The notes beneath the pieces were generated by a model. The model was given only the letters and a program-made list of their open reading frames with translations. It made no database searches and was not told the DNA's origin. Positions 19,406-28,805 of a stretch of DNA of 64,000 nucleotides are shown here, in pieces (the stretch's first letter is position 1; each line of letters begins with the position of its first letter). Source of the DNA: Symbiodinium natans (taxonomy: Eukaryota > Sar > Dinophyceae > Suessiales > Symbiodiniaceae); contig CAJNDS010000118.1 of NCBI GenBank assembly GCA_905221605.1, positions 1 through 64,000 of the forward strand, read 5' to 3'. Made by a program: the position numbers and the translations under genes.

Positions 19406-20608
19406 ATGGCTGCAGTCACAGATGATGAAAAGAGAGCTGCTGTGGCTCGAGTTGCGTCAGACTTGCAGTATGTTCTTTAGGAAGCTGGAGCTGAGCTCGA
19501 CACGCAGTACCGCATTTGTCAGGCTCATCAAACTCTTCGGCGGTTTCAGGCCATCGCTGATACTCGTGCCGAGGCCCGTGCAGCGGCTGCCACCAGGCGG
19601 CGGCAGTGGTGGCAGCACCTTGGGAGTTGGGTAAGGACGTTTCAGCTCAGGAGACTGAACCTCGCGCTGACGCGAAGGTTCTCGGGCACCTCGTGTGTTG
19701 CAGGTTCAGGAACGACAGGCTATGCTGGCGGCAGTCGTAGCGGTGAAACGCCATCGGCTGAGTTGGCACTGAAGGCGGAAGAGTGCGAGGTGAATGAGCC
19801 CACTGCCGCACCTCTTGACACCATCACCTCCAAGCGTGATAATCTTGATACCAACATGCAAAGCTCTTTGGATCCCCAGGGCCATATCCGCATCACCCGT
19901 ACAAAGCAGAAACTGGAGATGCCTGTCAATAGTGAAGCTTATCGTCGGGTCATGCGAGTGGAGATGTTTGCTTGGCTGGCCATGGCCTCACGCTTCAAAG
20001 CGAAGGACTGGTTGCAAGGTCTTGAGAGCACTCATTTCCTGAAGTTCACGGATTATGTTCTGGGTGAGCGGGTTGCCGGGTTGCGTCTGCCTTCTTTGCC
20101 AGGTGCCGACAGTCCGGGCACACAGTTCCGCCCTCCTTGGCACTCCGTGCTTTCTTATGAGTTCCGCTTGCGCAAGGAAGCCTTCCGACTGGTCAATGAG
20201 GAACGGGTCACTCTTGCCACTGCCCTCGAACGTGTGGTGCGGGACACCGAGCTGAAGGAGCTTTGTTTTACCACACCGCTTGCACTCTCCCTGGCCGACG
20301 GCAGCCCCACTAAGTTCCGTAAAGGTAATGGTAAGGGTAAGCACGAGACTCCAAAAGGGGGTAAGCCTTCCTTGAAGGGTTCTGAGGTTCTGAAGACACC
20401 TGGCATGTTCGCTGGCTTCACCTTGATCAGCACCACTCCCGACGGGCGCCAGATCTGTTATGCGTTTAACAGCGCTCGAGGCTGCAAAGGAAAGTGTGGC
20501 AGGGTCCACATCTGCAGGGTTCAGGGCTGCGGCAAAGCTCATGGCGTCCACCAGCACAAGGCTCCTGCTAAGACCTTGCCGGAGGGGGTCCCCACACCCC
20601 CTGAGTGA
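19406..20608 (+). pseudogene. Element A Gag-like protein, one nonsense codon
   Basis: The ATG at 19406 (MAAVTDDEKRAAVARVASD) opens a frame that runs to 20608 with a single in-frame TAG at 19478-19480. The protein has a helical N-terminal region with Ala/Arg-rich repeats (RAEARAAATRRRQWW), a central Gag-like helical region (about 19900-20280) and a basic Gly/Lys linker (KGNGKGKHETPKGGKP). It ends in a CCCH-type zinc finger, C-x8-C-x3-C-x3-H (CYAFNSARGCKGKCGRVH), followed by CRVQGCGKAH. The same basic linker plus CCCH layout ends the Gag-like proteins of B and C. Probable role: RNA packaging. Confidence 0.65.
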
Positions 20609-20635
20609 CATGATGGCCTCGGGGCTAGCGAGGGT

Positions 20636-21183
20636 TTGGTTACTGCGACTGATTCGGTGACGGCTGAGCTTGAGTCACCGCCCGAGGACTATGCTCGCTC
20701 CATCCTCCAGGGGGAGCTGGAGGTGACTGCGTCGCATATCATGCATCTCTTTTCTTTGCTGCCCAGGGAAAAGCCCCCTCGAGCCTCGGAACCTTCTGTG
20801 GGATCGTCATTCACCGTTGGCTGCTACATGCAAGGGGGAGTCGGAGGCTTGAGGCACCACACAATGCAATACCCCGCGACAGCGAGGCTCCTTTGCACGT
20901 TTGTTCAGAAGCAAGCACCTGAGCATTACTTCACGACTATCTCACTGTTTGAAAACGTCAAGACCCCGATGCACCGTGACGGCCGAAATGGATACCCCTA
21001 CAATGCCGTGTGGGCCATTTCGACTTTCAAAGGGGGTCAGATTTGGGTTCAGGATTGCGGAGGTTCTGTTGCTCGGTTGGTAGGTGACTCTTCCTTCCAC
21101 GGCAACTTGCATGAGCTGTCTGACACCTCGCCGTTGGTCTTCAATGCCCGTGAGCGATACCGCTGGAGGGGATAAGACTCGTT
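20636..21183 (+). pseudogene. Element A 2OG-Fe(II) dioxygenase-like domain, damaged
   Basis: About 180 residues aligning by motif with the element B domain: SLFENVKTPMHRDGRNG carries the HxD iron-binding pair (H113, D115), then STFKGGQIWV and FNARERY. In B the last motif is FNAQGLQHAV with the distal iron-binding His; here that position looks like Tyr. The expected 2-oxoglutarate Arg appears as TRFVLIAF, but only after an in-frame TAA (about 21173-21175) and a frame change into the next ORF. Known relatives (AlkB, TET/JBP, prolyl hydroxylases) oxidise nucleic-acid bases or proteins; the substrate is unknown. With distal His and frame lost, this copy is probably inactive. Confidence 0.6.
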
Positions 21184-23016
21184 TTGATTGCCTTCAGTGT
21201 GTGCTCGCTCAACAAGATCAGCGCCGAGGAAATTGAGGCAGTTCGTGAGTTAGGCTTTGTGCTTCCTCTGAGCGACGAGCTCGCCGGAGAGGTCGACACG
21301 TCGGCACATGTGACTGAAACCCCTCCAATGGAACCGTTCCGTCCTGAGGCTTGTGGGAACGCAGGTCTCCCTGTGGAGGTCACGTGGCCTGGAGATTCGG
21401 GGCCGTTCACTGACGGCTTCGGACTTTGTTCGCCCACACGTTGGAAGCCGGGGGCAAGGGGTCGGCGGCTGGCAGTGGGGGCACAGCGCCTTGTCAAGGC
21501 TTTGCACATGTTGGTCAAGTCCTTCGTGCTCAGAGCTGCGCCCGACCTCGAGCGCATGGCTATGGAGTTGGTGCTTGGGCGGTTTCAGGCTTCACCGTTT
21601 CCTGCAAAAGAAATGAAGGACCTTCGGCGCCGTTGGTTCGGGTTGTTAGGTGATTTTGGGGTTGATTTTAGTTCTGTTCCCAGCGGGCAGCCTTTCTATC
21701 TCCACGCAATCGCCCGCACTGCCGAGTTGCTTGAGGATCCTGACTGGGAGATTATCACGGAAGGAGAGGACAACTTCGTGAGAGGCGTGCCGATTGGGGT
21801 GGATGCACCCATCCCCCATGTGCCCCAGGTTTTCGAGCCCAAGGTTAAGTCACGGCGTCTAGACGCGTCAGAGTTTGAGTGGGATCGGGACAACTACTCT
21901 AGTGCCCTGGAGTCGGAGGAGGCCTTGCTTGAAAAGTTCCGCGAAGAAGAGAGCTTGGGAAGGATGTACCCCACTACTCTGGGTGCGTTGCATCAGGAAT
22001 TTGGGGAGGCGAATATTCGAATCGCTTCGTTGGGTGCCATTCGCAAACCCGACAACTCAGCACGTCCGCTCCACGACGGAACGCACGGAGTGCAAGTGAA
22101 TATTAATATTCGCCTTCTCAGTCAGCAAGCGGTGCCCGGCCCCGCTGACATAGCCTACATGGTGGATGAGCCTGTCAAGTGCGGGGAGGTCCCCTTTGTG
22201 GTCTCCGCTGATGTGGCTTCTGCGCATCGGCTGTGTAAGGTCCGCCGGGCCGATTGGCCTTTCCTCGCTTGCCGCGCAGTTGAGGGCTCAAATACGATTT
22301 GGGTAAACACCGTAGGAACGTTTGGCATCTCCTCTGCATCGTTTTGGTGGGCTCGCTTATTCGGCATAATTGGCCGGACAGTGGCCCGCTGCCTTTTGCA
22401 ATCCTGGTTTTATCAGATCGTTTACGTGGATGATTTACTATCCACCTTTGGAGGGCGGCAAAGATATGTGAACTCACTGATGTGGCTTGCGCTCTACGAG
22501 ATGATGGGGACGCCGTTCTCATACAAGAAGTTCAAGGGAGGTTGGCGGGTGCAGGTCATAGGCTATGAGTTGGACTTTCAGAGTCATGCACTGGGCATCA
22601 CGGCTGCTCGTGGGAAATACATTGCTGATTGGGTGGAGAAGGCCAAGCAATCCCACTATGTGGTCCAGACCCGTGACTTTAGCGAATTCTTAGGTCGGTT
22701 GGGTTTTGTGGCGAGGGTACTTCATTGGCTTAAACCACACTCAGCCCCTTTGTACGCTTGGTCCGCCGCAACAGCCCCGGGCTTGACTGCCACTTTGCCT
22801 TTGACGGTGATTCTTGTCTTGAGCTATGTCAACATGCTCCTCAGCCGTGAGTCCTACAAGATCAGTGCAGCACAGCCCACCGTGCATCGGGAAGCTGCTT
22901 TCCATACCGATGCGAAATGTGCAGATGGTTTTGTCCTAATGAGGCGCCGTACCTCTTCGACGAAAAGGGGGGTTCGCAGTGGGCCTCAGCTTCAGCAGAG
23001 CTTTTGGGGACGCTAG
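21184..23016 (+). CDS. Element A reverse transcriptase
   Basis: 610-codon frame. RT motifs run from IASLGAIRKPDNSARPLHDG through VVSADVASAHRLCKV (first catalytic Asp) and NTVGTFGISSASFWWARL to IVYVDDLLSTFGG (catalytic YVDD), then the thumb (FSYKKFKGGWRVQVIGYELDF). The RNase H domain begins at the end of this frame (AAFHTDAKCADG) and continues in another frame at 22917. The layout, with a long spacer and weakly conserved fingers, is typical of DIRS/YR retroelement polymerases. It copies element RNA into DNA in the nucleus. The first 20 residues still belong to the 2OG domain. Confidence 0.8.
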   Translation: MIAFSVCSLNKISAEEIEAVRELGFVLPLSDELAGEVDTSAHVTETPPMEPFRPEACGNAGLPVEVTWPGDSGPFTDGFGLCSPTRWKPGARGRRLAVGAQRLVKALHMLVKSFVLRAAPDLERMAMELVLGRFQASPFPAKEMKDLRRRWFGLLGDFGVDFSSVPSGQPFYLHAIARTAELLEDPDWEIITEGEDNFVRGVPIGVDAPIPHVPQVFEPKVKSRRLDASEFEWDRDNYSSALESEEALLEKFREEESLGRMYPTTLGALHQEFGEANIRIASLGAIRKPDNSARPLHDGTHGVQVNINIRLLSQQAVPGPADIAYMVDEPVKCGEVPFVVSADVASAHRLCKVRRADWPFLACRAVEGSNTIWVNTVGTFGISSASFWWARLFGIIGRTVARCLLQSWFYQIVYVDDLLSTFGGRQRYVNSLMWLALYEMMGTPFSYKKFKGGWRVQVIGYELDFQSHALGITAARGKYIADWVEKAKQSHYVVQTRDFSEFLGRLGFVARVLHWLKPHSAPLYAWSAATAPGLTATLPLTVILVLSYVNMLLSRESYKISAAQPTVHREAAFHTDAKCADGFVLMRRRTSSTKRGVRSGPQLQQSFWGR

Positions 23017-23582
23017 CTGCGTTGTTTGCATTCGGTTGGTTGCAGCCCACCTTTCGCCAGCGTCGCCCCCCAGTGAATGTGACGGCAGCTACAGACAACC
23101 GTGGCAATGAGGCCTTGCGGCGTAAGCTCTCAACGACCAAATGGCCACTGATGTTGGTGAACATCCAGCTTTCCGACCTGTTGATGGCAGCCGGGTTGAC
23201 GTTGTCACTTAATTGGAAGCCTCGGGATGAGAACGTTTTGGCAGATCAGCTCACTAATGAAGTTTTCACCTCCTTTTCAGCACAGCATCGTGTCAGTCTC
23301 AGCTTCTCAGATCTTCCCCTAGGGATTTTGTCTGAACTTTGGGAGACCAAAATGCAGTTCGAGTCTTCGCGCAAAGCGGCTCAGATGGTGCGCACTGACA
23401 AGCACCCTCGAAAGAAGCAGAAGCCGTTGGGGGGGGGGAGACGCCCTGCGTACTCTCCCGCCCATCTTTTGGTACTGGTGCTTGAGACTCGCCGCCACCT
23501 TCTCATGAAGAAAAAGAGGCTCTGGAATGTATTGATTCGATTCGCTTCTCTTTTCATTCGATTGAGATATTTTTATGTGTGA
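22917..23582 (+). pseudogene. Element A RNase H domain after a frameshift
   Basis: Continues the RT ORF after a frame change near 22914-22930. Catalytic residues split over the two frames: TDAKCADG (first Asp, upstream frame), SASAELLGTL (Glu), AATDNRGNEAL (second Asp) and KPRDENVLADQLTNE (last Asp). The C-terminal tail after about 23400 is basic (RKKQK) and then runs into the poly-G start of the 273-bp terminal repeat, so the last 50 residues are not conserved protein. Confidence 0.7.
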
Positions 23583-23704
23583 GTTGAGTTTATGCCCACT
23601 TTCTTGGAGGCGCAATTTTATGCACGTTTTGGTGCCGCACAATTTGGGACGTGAGTAATGTGTAACATAATGGAGAAGCTGAGAAGCGCGTCCCACGAGT
23701 ACAG
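23432..23704 (+). repeat. 273-bp terminal-type repeat V1 (element A)
   Basis: Begins with a G-run and GAGACGCCCTGCGTACTCTC, ends CCCACGAGTACAG. It is found again at 60820-61092 with about one substitution. Position directly after the RNase H gene matches the B1 repeat of B1-A2-B2 split direct repeats. Confidence 0.85.
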
Positions 23705-23934
23705 GCGATACCGGGCTCCGCCCTGTTGAGCTGTACGGAGGGGGACGACTGAGGGGGGGGTGGGCTGGTTGTGATTTACTTCTTGTCATGCTGGCTTTTA
23801 TGCCTCGGTGATGTTTTTCGGTTTTCTGATATTATTCCGATTTTTGTTTTCAGTATCTGCGAGTTTGCACAATTTCTTCCTTGTGATGGTTCATGCTTGC
23901 TCCGCGCTCGCTTCTCAGTCTCAGTGGTCAGCCC
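23705..23934. other. Non-coding flank of element C (possible A2 part of element A)
   Basis: 230 bp between V1 and the left end of C, with a G-run at about 23751. With 60761-60819 it would form the sequence between the two V repeats before C inserted. No gene seen. Confidence 0.5.
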
Positions 23935-24058
23935 CGGGTCATGTGTTTACTCATAGCTGTTTGCTGTTTGTGAAAGATCACCGTACTTTGTTGCTTTTGG
24001 TTCAAGCCACACACCAAATCGTGCAGCTTTCAGTGCATCGCTGGCTAGCTCTATTTTT
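23935..24058 (+). repeat. Split direct repeat A1 of element C
   Basis: 124 bp (CGGGTCATGTG...CTAGCTCTATTTTT), repeated at 60306-60429 with about one mismatch. It marks the left end of element C. Confidence 0.88.
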
Positions 24059-24163
24059 GAGAACAATACATTGCTTTCATAGAGCAAGACATTTGACGCA
24101 ACTTAGCTTTACAACGCACTTCTAGGTAATTCCGTCCGCATTAGGCGGCGTGCAAGCGTTCCT

Positions 24164-24421
24164 GTGGGGGCGCGGATGTCGTCCGGCTTCGGCTGGCTTC
24201 CTGTTGGGTATCACATCAGTGATCTCGAGAACTTGGCCTTGCGTAAATTACTTTGGACTTCAGTTTGGGATTTTTCAGACAAAGCTTCACGGGTCCAGGC
24301 TCAGCAATCTTGCTTTGACATTCACCTGGGTTCCCGAGCTCTGTACGGGCTGCACTCTGTTCCAGTTGATCGTGCAGATCAACTTTGGGCACTCCGCACC
24401 ACTCCCCGAAGTCATCCTTAA
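24164..24421 (+). CDS. Short upstream ORF of element C, hypothetical
   Basis: Frame of about 82 codons from the ATG at 24176 (MSSGFGWLPVGYHISDLENL) in the leader of element C, before the recombinase. No motif recognised. Could be a leader ORF or chance. Confidence 0.25.
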   Translation: MGARMSSGFGWLPVGYHISDLENLALRKLLWTSVWDFSDKASRVQAQQSCFDIHLGSRALYGLHSVPVDRADQLWALRTTPRSHP

Positions 24422-24438
24422 TTTTCTTTGGTTTTGAG

Positions 24439-25276
24439 ATGTCCACTGACCCGGTACCGCATGCTGCAGCCGCGGCAGTTGACCCCATTGAAGCACACTC
24501 TGGTCAGCATGCAGAGCAAGACACATTAGCTTTCTCGCCAGTCAGGGTCAAGCGTTATAGGAACAACCCTTTGGGTCCAGGGCGTGCCGCGGCTAGCGAT
24601 TTGATTGATGCTGCTTCAAATTTTGACCAAGCCTTTGAGGAGAGGCTGCCAGGCGAACGCTTCCCTTCACCTCCCTTACCTGTGTGCTCGCAGTCTTTTG
24701 ACATGTCTGCAACGCCCAAATCTTCAGCTGCCTCAGGTTCTTGGTCGGTCGTTGTTTCTGTGCATCCTTGGGCGACCCTGGAACGCCCGGCATCAAAGTC
24801 GCATCCTTTGCCGGCACCTAATCGGACTCTCTGCCCTAGGACTAGGCCCTCGGTTGCTTCGGTCCCTAGCGCAACGCCTTTGCCAGCCCCCACTAGGCTT
24901 AATATACATCGGGCACGCTTGCCGTTAGAGGCGCCTTTGCCTCCACCGAGCTGTCAACCTGCCCGTGCATACTCAGTCTACCCTTCGGAAGCTCGCGGCC
25001 TGCAGGTTTTTGCCCCACTTCAGGAAGGGGTAAGGTCTGCCTCAGAAGCCGAGTCTTCTCGGCTCTCTTCTTTTGTCCGCCCTTCCCCAAAGGGACCTGC
25101 AACATTAAAGCCTAGTAATCACACCCCCGCACTCTGCCCTGAGGCCGCTGCGATTGCCTCCAATTTGGGGGGTGTTGTTCTTCAGAGCACCCTGTGCTCT
25201 GAGGCCTGGGATGCCATATTATTGCTCTGGCGTTCATTGGTAGATATCATTGGCCCTTACAGTTCGGTGCTGCAGC
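24439..25276 (+). pseudogene. Element C tyrosine recombinase, N-terminal part
   Basis: ATG at 24439 (MSTDPVPHAAAAAVDP). About 200 Pro/Ser/Ala-rich residues lead into a helical segment (AWDAILLLWRSLVDIIGPYSSVLQ), the start of the SAM-like core-binding domain. The frame is cut by the copia LTR at 25277 and resumes at 44089. Removing the transposon and one copy of the GCAGC duplication restores the reading SSVLQ-QLQGSPNG without a shift. The ORF that runs on into the LTR (to 25416) is an artefact of the insertion. Confidence 0.75.
25272..25276. repeat. 5-bp target-site duplication of copia element
   Basis: GCAGC immediately before the 5' LTR; the same 5 bp follow the 3' LTR at 44084-44088. Five bp is the usual Ty1/copia integrase footprint. 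Confidence 0.88.
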
Positions 25277-25432
25277 TGATCACGATTTCGATGTCTTACA
25301 TGGGACCCTTAACCATGTATTTTCCTTGTGAAGATTTCTTGTGGTGGGATGTTTTGTTTGCCCAGAAGCTTTACAGTCATGTCTCATGTCATGTGCCGAT
25401 GCAGCTGTGCTCGTGAGTATCAAAAGTTTTCA
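25277..25432 (+). repeat. Copia copy 1, 5' LTR
   Basis: 156 bp, TGATCACG...GTTTTCA. No difference seen against 43928-44083. The copy at 61214 differs by a TGTTTTGTTTG to TGTTTGTTTTG change. Confidence 0.93.
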
Positions 25433-25449
25433 TGGTAGCGGAGCGCTTG
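25433..25449 (+). other. Primer-binding site of copia element
   Basis: TGGTAGCGGAGCGCTTG starts exactly at the LTR edge. The TGGTA start complements a tRNA 3' end ...TACCA, and the sequence resembles the complement of an initiator tRNA-Met acceptor arm. tRNA identity is inference. Confidence 0.7.
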
Positions 25450-25644
25450 TGATCCAGCCTTTGGGGCCTCGGATTCACTTGTGCTCAGGGAGGCAGGACC
25501 CTTACCTCCCGGGGTCAGGACCCAAACCCCATTAGTTGCTGCCGTAGTTTCCAGCCATAGCCTTCGTTTGCCTTGCCGAAGAAGGCTAGGCGGTTGCCAG
25601 CCTAATCTCCTCGAGACTCGTGTTGTCACCTACCAGCCACGGAG

Positions 25645-26160
25645 GTGTCACCAGAACTTGAGGAGCAGATTCAGTGTTTTCAGCTTTGGGACGACGAAAG
25701 AGTGTTGGATAAGCTTCGCAAAACTGTTCTTGAGTGGTACATCGAGCTTCAGTGTGGCAAACCTTGCACTCCGTCCTTGAGCATCCTGAGCTTCGAACGT
25801 CGACAGTTGCAGAGGCGGAAGGAGAAGAAAATTGAACTGAAAGGGATCCAGAACGCGCCAGAGATTATTGCTTACGGTTGCAAGTTGTTGAGTGGTGAGC
25901 GAGCCCTGCTTGAAGCATACCTTGCAGCAGTCTTCACCGTTCTCACTTTTGAGCCTAAGAAAATCTTGCGTGAGAGAAATTTCCAAGCATCGTCCTCCAG
26001 TTTCAGCAGAAACCTTGGTCCGTCTGGAGTGGAGTTTCAGTTATCCACTGATCCAGCATCGTCATCCAGTTTCAGCAGAAACCTTGGTCCGTCTGGAGTG
26101 GAGTACGATCTAGATAGTGACACGAGCATTGCATCCGAGACTTCCTTAGATTGGGAGTGA
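25645..26160 (+). CDS. Copia leader ORF, 171 aa
   Basis: Frame 25645-26160 between the primer-binding site and Gag. Helical and charged (SPELEEQIQCFQLWDDERVL), with two copies of an Ser-rich 16-residue segment (ASSSSFSRNLGPSGVE) from a 49-bp direct repeat at about 25988 and 26056. Its TGA overlaps the Gag ATG (TGATG at 26158-26162). In copy 2 (61582-61884) a 5-nt difference ends the frame early. It could be the true N-terminus of Gag joined by a shift, or a separate product translated by termination-reinitiation. No known domain. Confidence 0.45.
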   Translation: MSPELEEQIQCFQLWDDERVLDKLRKTVLEWYIELQCGKPCTPSLSILSFERRQLQRRKEKKIELKGIQNAPEIIAYGCKLLSGERALLEAYLAAVFTVLTFEPKKILRERNFQASSSSFSRNLGPSGVEFQLSTDPASSSSFSRNLGPSGVEYDLDSDTSIASETSLDWE

Positions 26161-28805
26161 TGACCGACGGGAATGGAGCTGGGCCACATCCGCTAGCAAG
26201 CCCAGCACTCAGCCCTGTCCACAGCCCAACCGGCAGCGCCGGTCCAACAGATGGTGAGACTCGTCTTTTGGAGATTCTTGCAGGAATGCAGCAGAACCAG
26301 CAGGTGTTGACCGAGCTTCTGAGGAGCCAGTCCGAATCCCGCGCAGCAGCAGCCGCTGCGACCACATCCTACTCAGGTCTAGCGGCCAAAGACCTGAGCA
26401 AGGTGTTGAGGCATCCTTCAACCTTTTCTTGTCAGACCCGAGATGAGGAGCTGATCAAGTGGCCAGCATGGTCTTGGGAGTTTGAGCAGTATTTGGGAAC
26501 CTTAGATAAGGAGTTTCAGGTGGACTTCACTCGCTTGAAATCGAATCCGAAAACTGAAGTTCTCCCTGCACAGCTGAGCGCCACTGAGCTCGACAGGTCA
26601 CGCATCATGTATGGCCTGCTTGCATCGCTTTTGAACGACCGTCTGAAGCGTCTTCTTAAGACTGTGTCTGACAATAACGGGTACGAAGCATACCGCTTGA
26701 TCTCGCTTGACCTTCGCCCTTCATCCCGCACCAGAGCCTTGGCCCTCATGCAGACAATCCACAATTGGCCTGTGTTCGACAACAAGCAAGGCCTCCTGAC
26801 TCAGGTTGTTGGCTTGAGCAGGCGATGGCAGAGTATGACTCGATTGCATCACAGGCCATGTCCGATGATCAGAAGGTTGTTTCGCTTCTGAGATGTTTAA
26901 CAGGCCAACTTCGTCAGCATGTGAACTTGACCATGGAAGACTCCTGGACATATGCCGAGCTGCGAAGTTTGGTTGCTCGATATGATGCTTCTTCGTCAAA
27001 GTGGAGTGCGTCTGTTGCAGCGACTTATGGCCTGTCAGAGGGCAAAGGTGGTGTGCTTGTGAATGCGCCTGCAGCATCCAGTGAAGCCGTTCCAATGGAA
27101 ATCGACCGCCTTCAAAAGGAGATTGATAGGCTAAGCAAAGGCAAGACTAAGAAGGGTGATAAGGGAGATAAAGGTGGTAAGAAGGGCAGATATGACAAGG
27201 GTAAGAAGGGTAAGGGTGATGGTAAGAAAGGTGATGGTAAGTCCAGGCCTCCGCCCAGCACAAACCCTAACCCTGCCGCAAACAAAACTTGTCATAATTG
27301 TGGCCGAAAGGGTCACTTTGCCCGAGACTGCCGATCCAAGCGAGTCAGACAGGTTGAAGACGCCGCTGTTGCTGATAGCAGCGCTGCACATGCTGACACA
27401 GCCGTGTCAGCTGCCCCTGCCAAGGCGAAACCTGCTGCAAAGCCCCAGGTGAGACGAGTCACCTACAACCTCGATGACTTTGATGAGTCAGCCGGAGGTG
27501 AGATCCGCATGGTGTCAGGTTGTGATTCTTGTGTGGAGAGCCAAGACAAAGTAGACAGGCAAAGCAAGGGAGCTTCGGGTTTCTTTTGCAAAGCGCTGAG
27601 CATCTTTTCACGTTGTGTGCCATCGAGGTGGTGCGTTTTCCACAATGCATTGCCGAGTGATGCACAGAGCGAGGCTGAGCACGCTTCGGGCGTGTGTCAG
27701 CGTGATGTGGTTGAGCACACTTCGGGTGTGACCTCGACCAGTGGATCAGTGCGCATGGTCCAGCAGAATGCCGAGCATGGCATGGAGATCGAAGTCATAA
27801 TTGACTCAGGTGCTGACGCCTCTTGTCTACCGCAAAACCTCAGCATGCTTGGAGTTTCCTCTGGAAGGCCATGGGAAGGTTTTCAAGATGCCCAGGGGAA
27901 TCAGCTGCTAGTTCACGGGACTAGGCGAGCTGAGCTGAGCTTCGGTGATCAGCCTGGATTCACCGAAACGTTCTTGGTTGCTCCCCACATCACCACACCT
28001 CTTCTTGCAGTTGGGAAGTTGTACCGCGCCGGATTCAGCATGGTGAACAAAAATGGAAACATGAGTCTTTGCAGCCCTAACGGAGAGATCCAAATCCCAT
28101 TGCATTTCAGGCAGAATAGCCTTGCTGCACGATTGCATGTGCGTATGATCCAGCAGGATGCATCCCGTGTCCGTGCTGTGAAGTGCACTGTCGCTGATTT
28201 GGCTCTTCCTGATTACTTTGTGCAGATCAGTGAAGATGTTTTCGGCATGCGTGGATTTGGAAACCGGTTCGTTGACATCACGATGGCGTTGCCTCATGAG
28301 GGTTGCAGCTTCAGGAGCATTGTTGCCAAGTGCCCCGAACCCAATCAGTGGGAGATTCTTGAGTGGTGCGAGAGCATCGTTGATGCTTCCGATCTGAGTG
28401 GACCTTTGCCTGAGAATGCCACCCGTGAGTTGATCGTGTTCGCCACTCGCAAGATTGTTTCCCCAGATGAGCTTGGGTTGACAGTTGCAAGTGGCTCAGC
28501 CGAGTCAAGCAGACCTCATGTGTTGCCACCACCACCTGAAGAGCCTGAGAATATGGACCAGGATGAGCCACAACAGCATGCAGCCGTTGCACCCGATCCC
28601 GGGGCCGAACTGCAAGTTGATGCAGCCCTGCGTGACGAGGTTGCAGCAGATGATGATGGGACACTCGTCGTTGACGGTGTGTCGTTGAGCCTTGAATCGA
28701 CCCTTGCTGTTTTGAGGCAAGCTGCTCAGTCACTGGGGCTTGGTCGTTCCGGTGGTAAGTCCACTGTGCTGAAGCGCATTAGAGATCACTTAGCCCGCCA
28801 GGACA
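26160..28805 (+). pseudogene. Copia Gag-protease-SAP polyprotein, frameshifted
   Basis: ATG 26160 (MTDGNGAGPHPLASP). The Gag helical domain spans about 26400-27060, followed by a basic KKGDKGDKGGKK linker and a CCHC zinc knuckle at 27290-27331 (CHNCGRKGHFARDC, C-x2-C-x4-H-x4-C). Aspartic protease motif VIIDSGADASCL is at about 27794-27830. A SAP-like DNA-binding helix pair follows at about 28685-28800 (STLAVLRQAAQSLGLGR...STVLKRIRDHL), unusual between protease and integrase. One base is missing near 26810 relative to copy 2, shifting frame within Gag. Another shift near 28800 separates it from integrase. Confidence 0.85.

Larger units (their letters stand above)
19406..23704 (+). mobile_element. 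YR-class retroelement A (Gag, 2OG-like, RT, RNase H)
   Basis: Three consecutive coding blocks share layout with elements B and C: a Gag-like protein ending in a CCCH finger, a 2OG-dioxygenase-like domain and a DIRS-type RT-RNase H. No tyrosine recombinase was found between 14700 and 19406, so the assignment to the YR class is by similarity of the other genes. The 3' end carries a 273-bp repeat (23432-23704) whose partner lies at 60820-61092, beyond element C. The simplest reading is that C inserted between the two terminal repeats of A. Confidence 0.75.

Noticed and set aside
24385-25416. 343-aa complete protein
   Set aside because: Its last 46 codons are copia LTR; the real gene continues at 44089.
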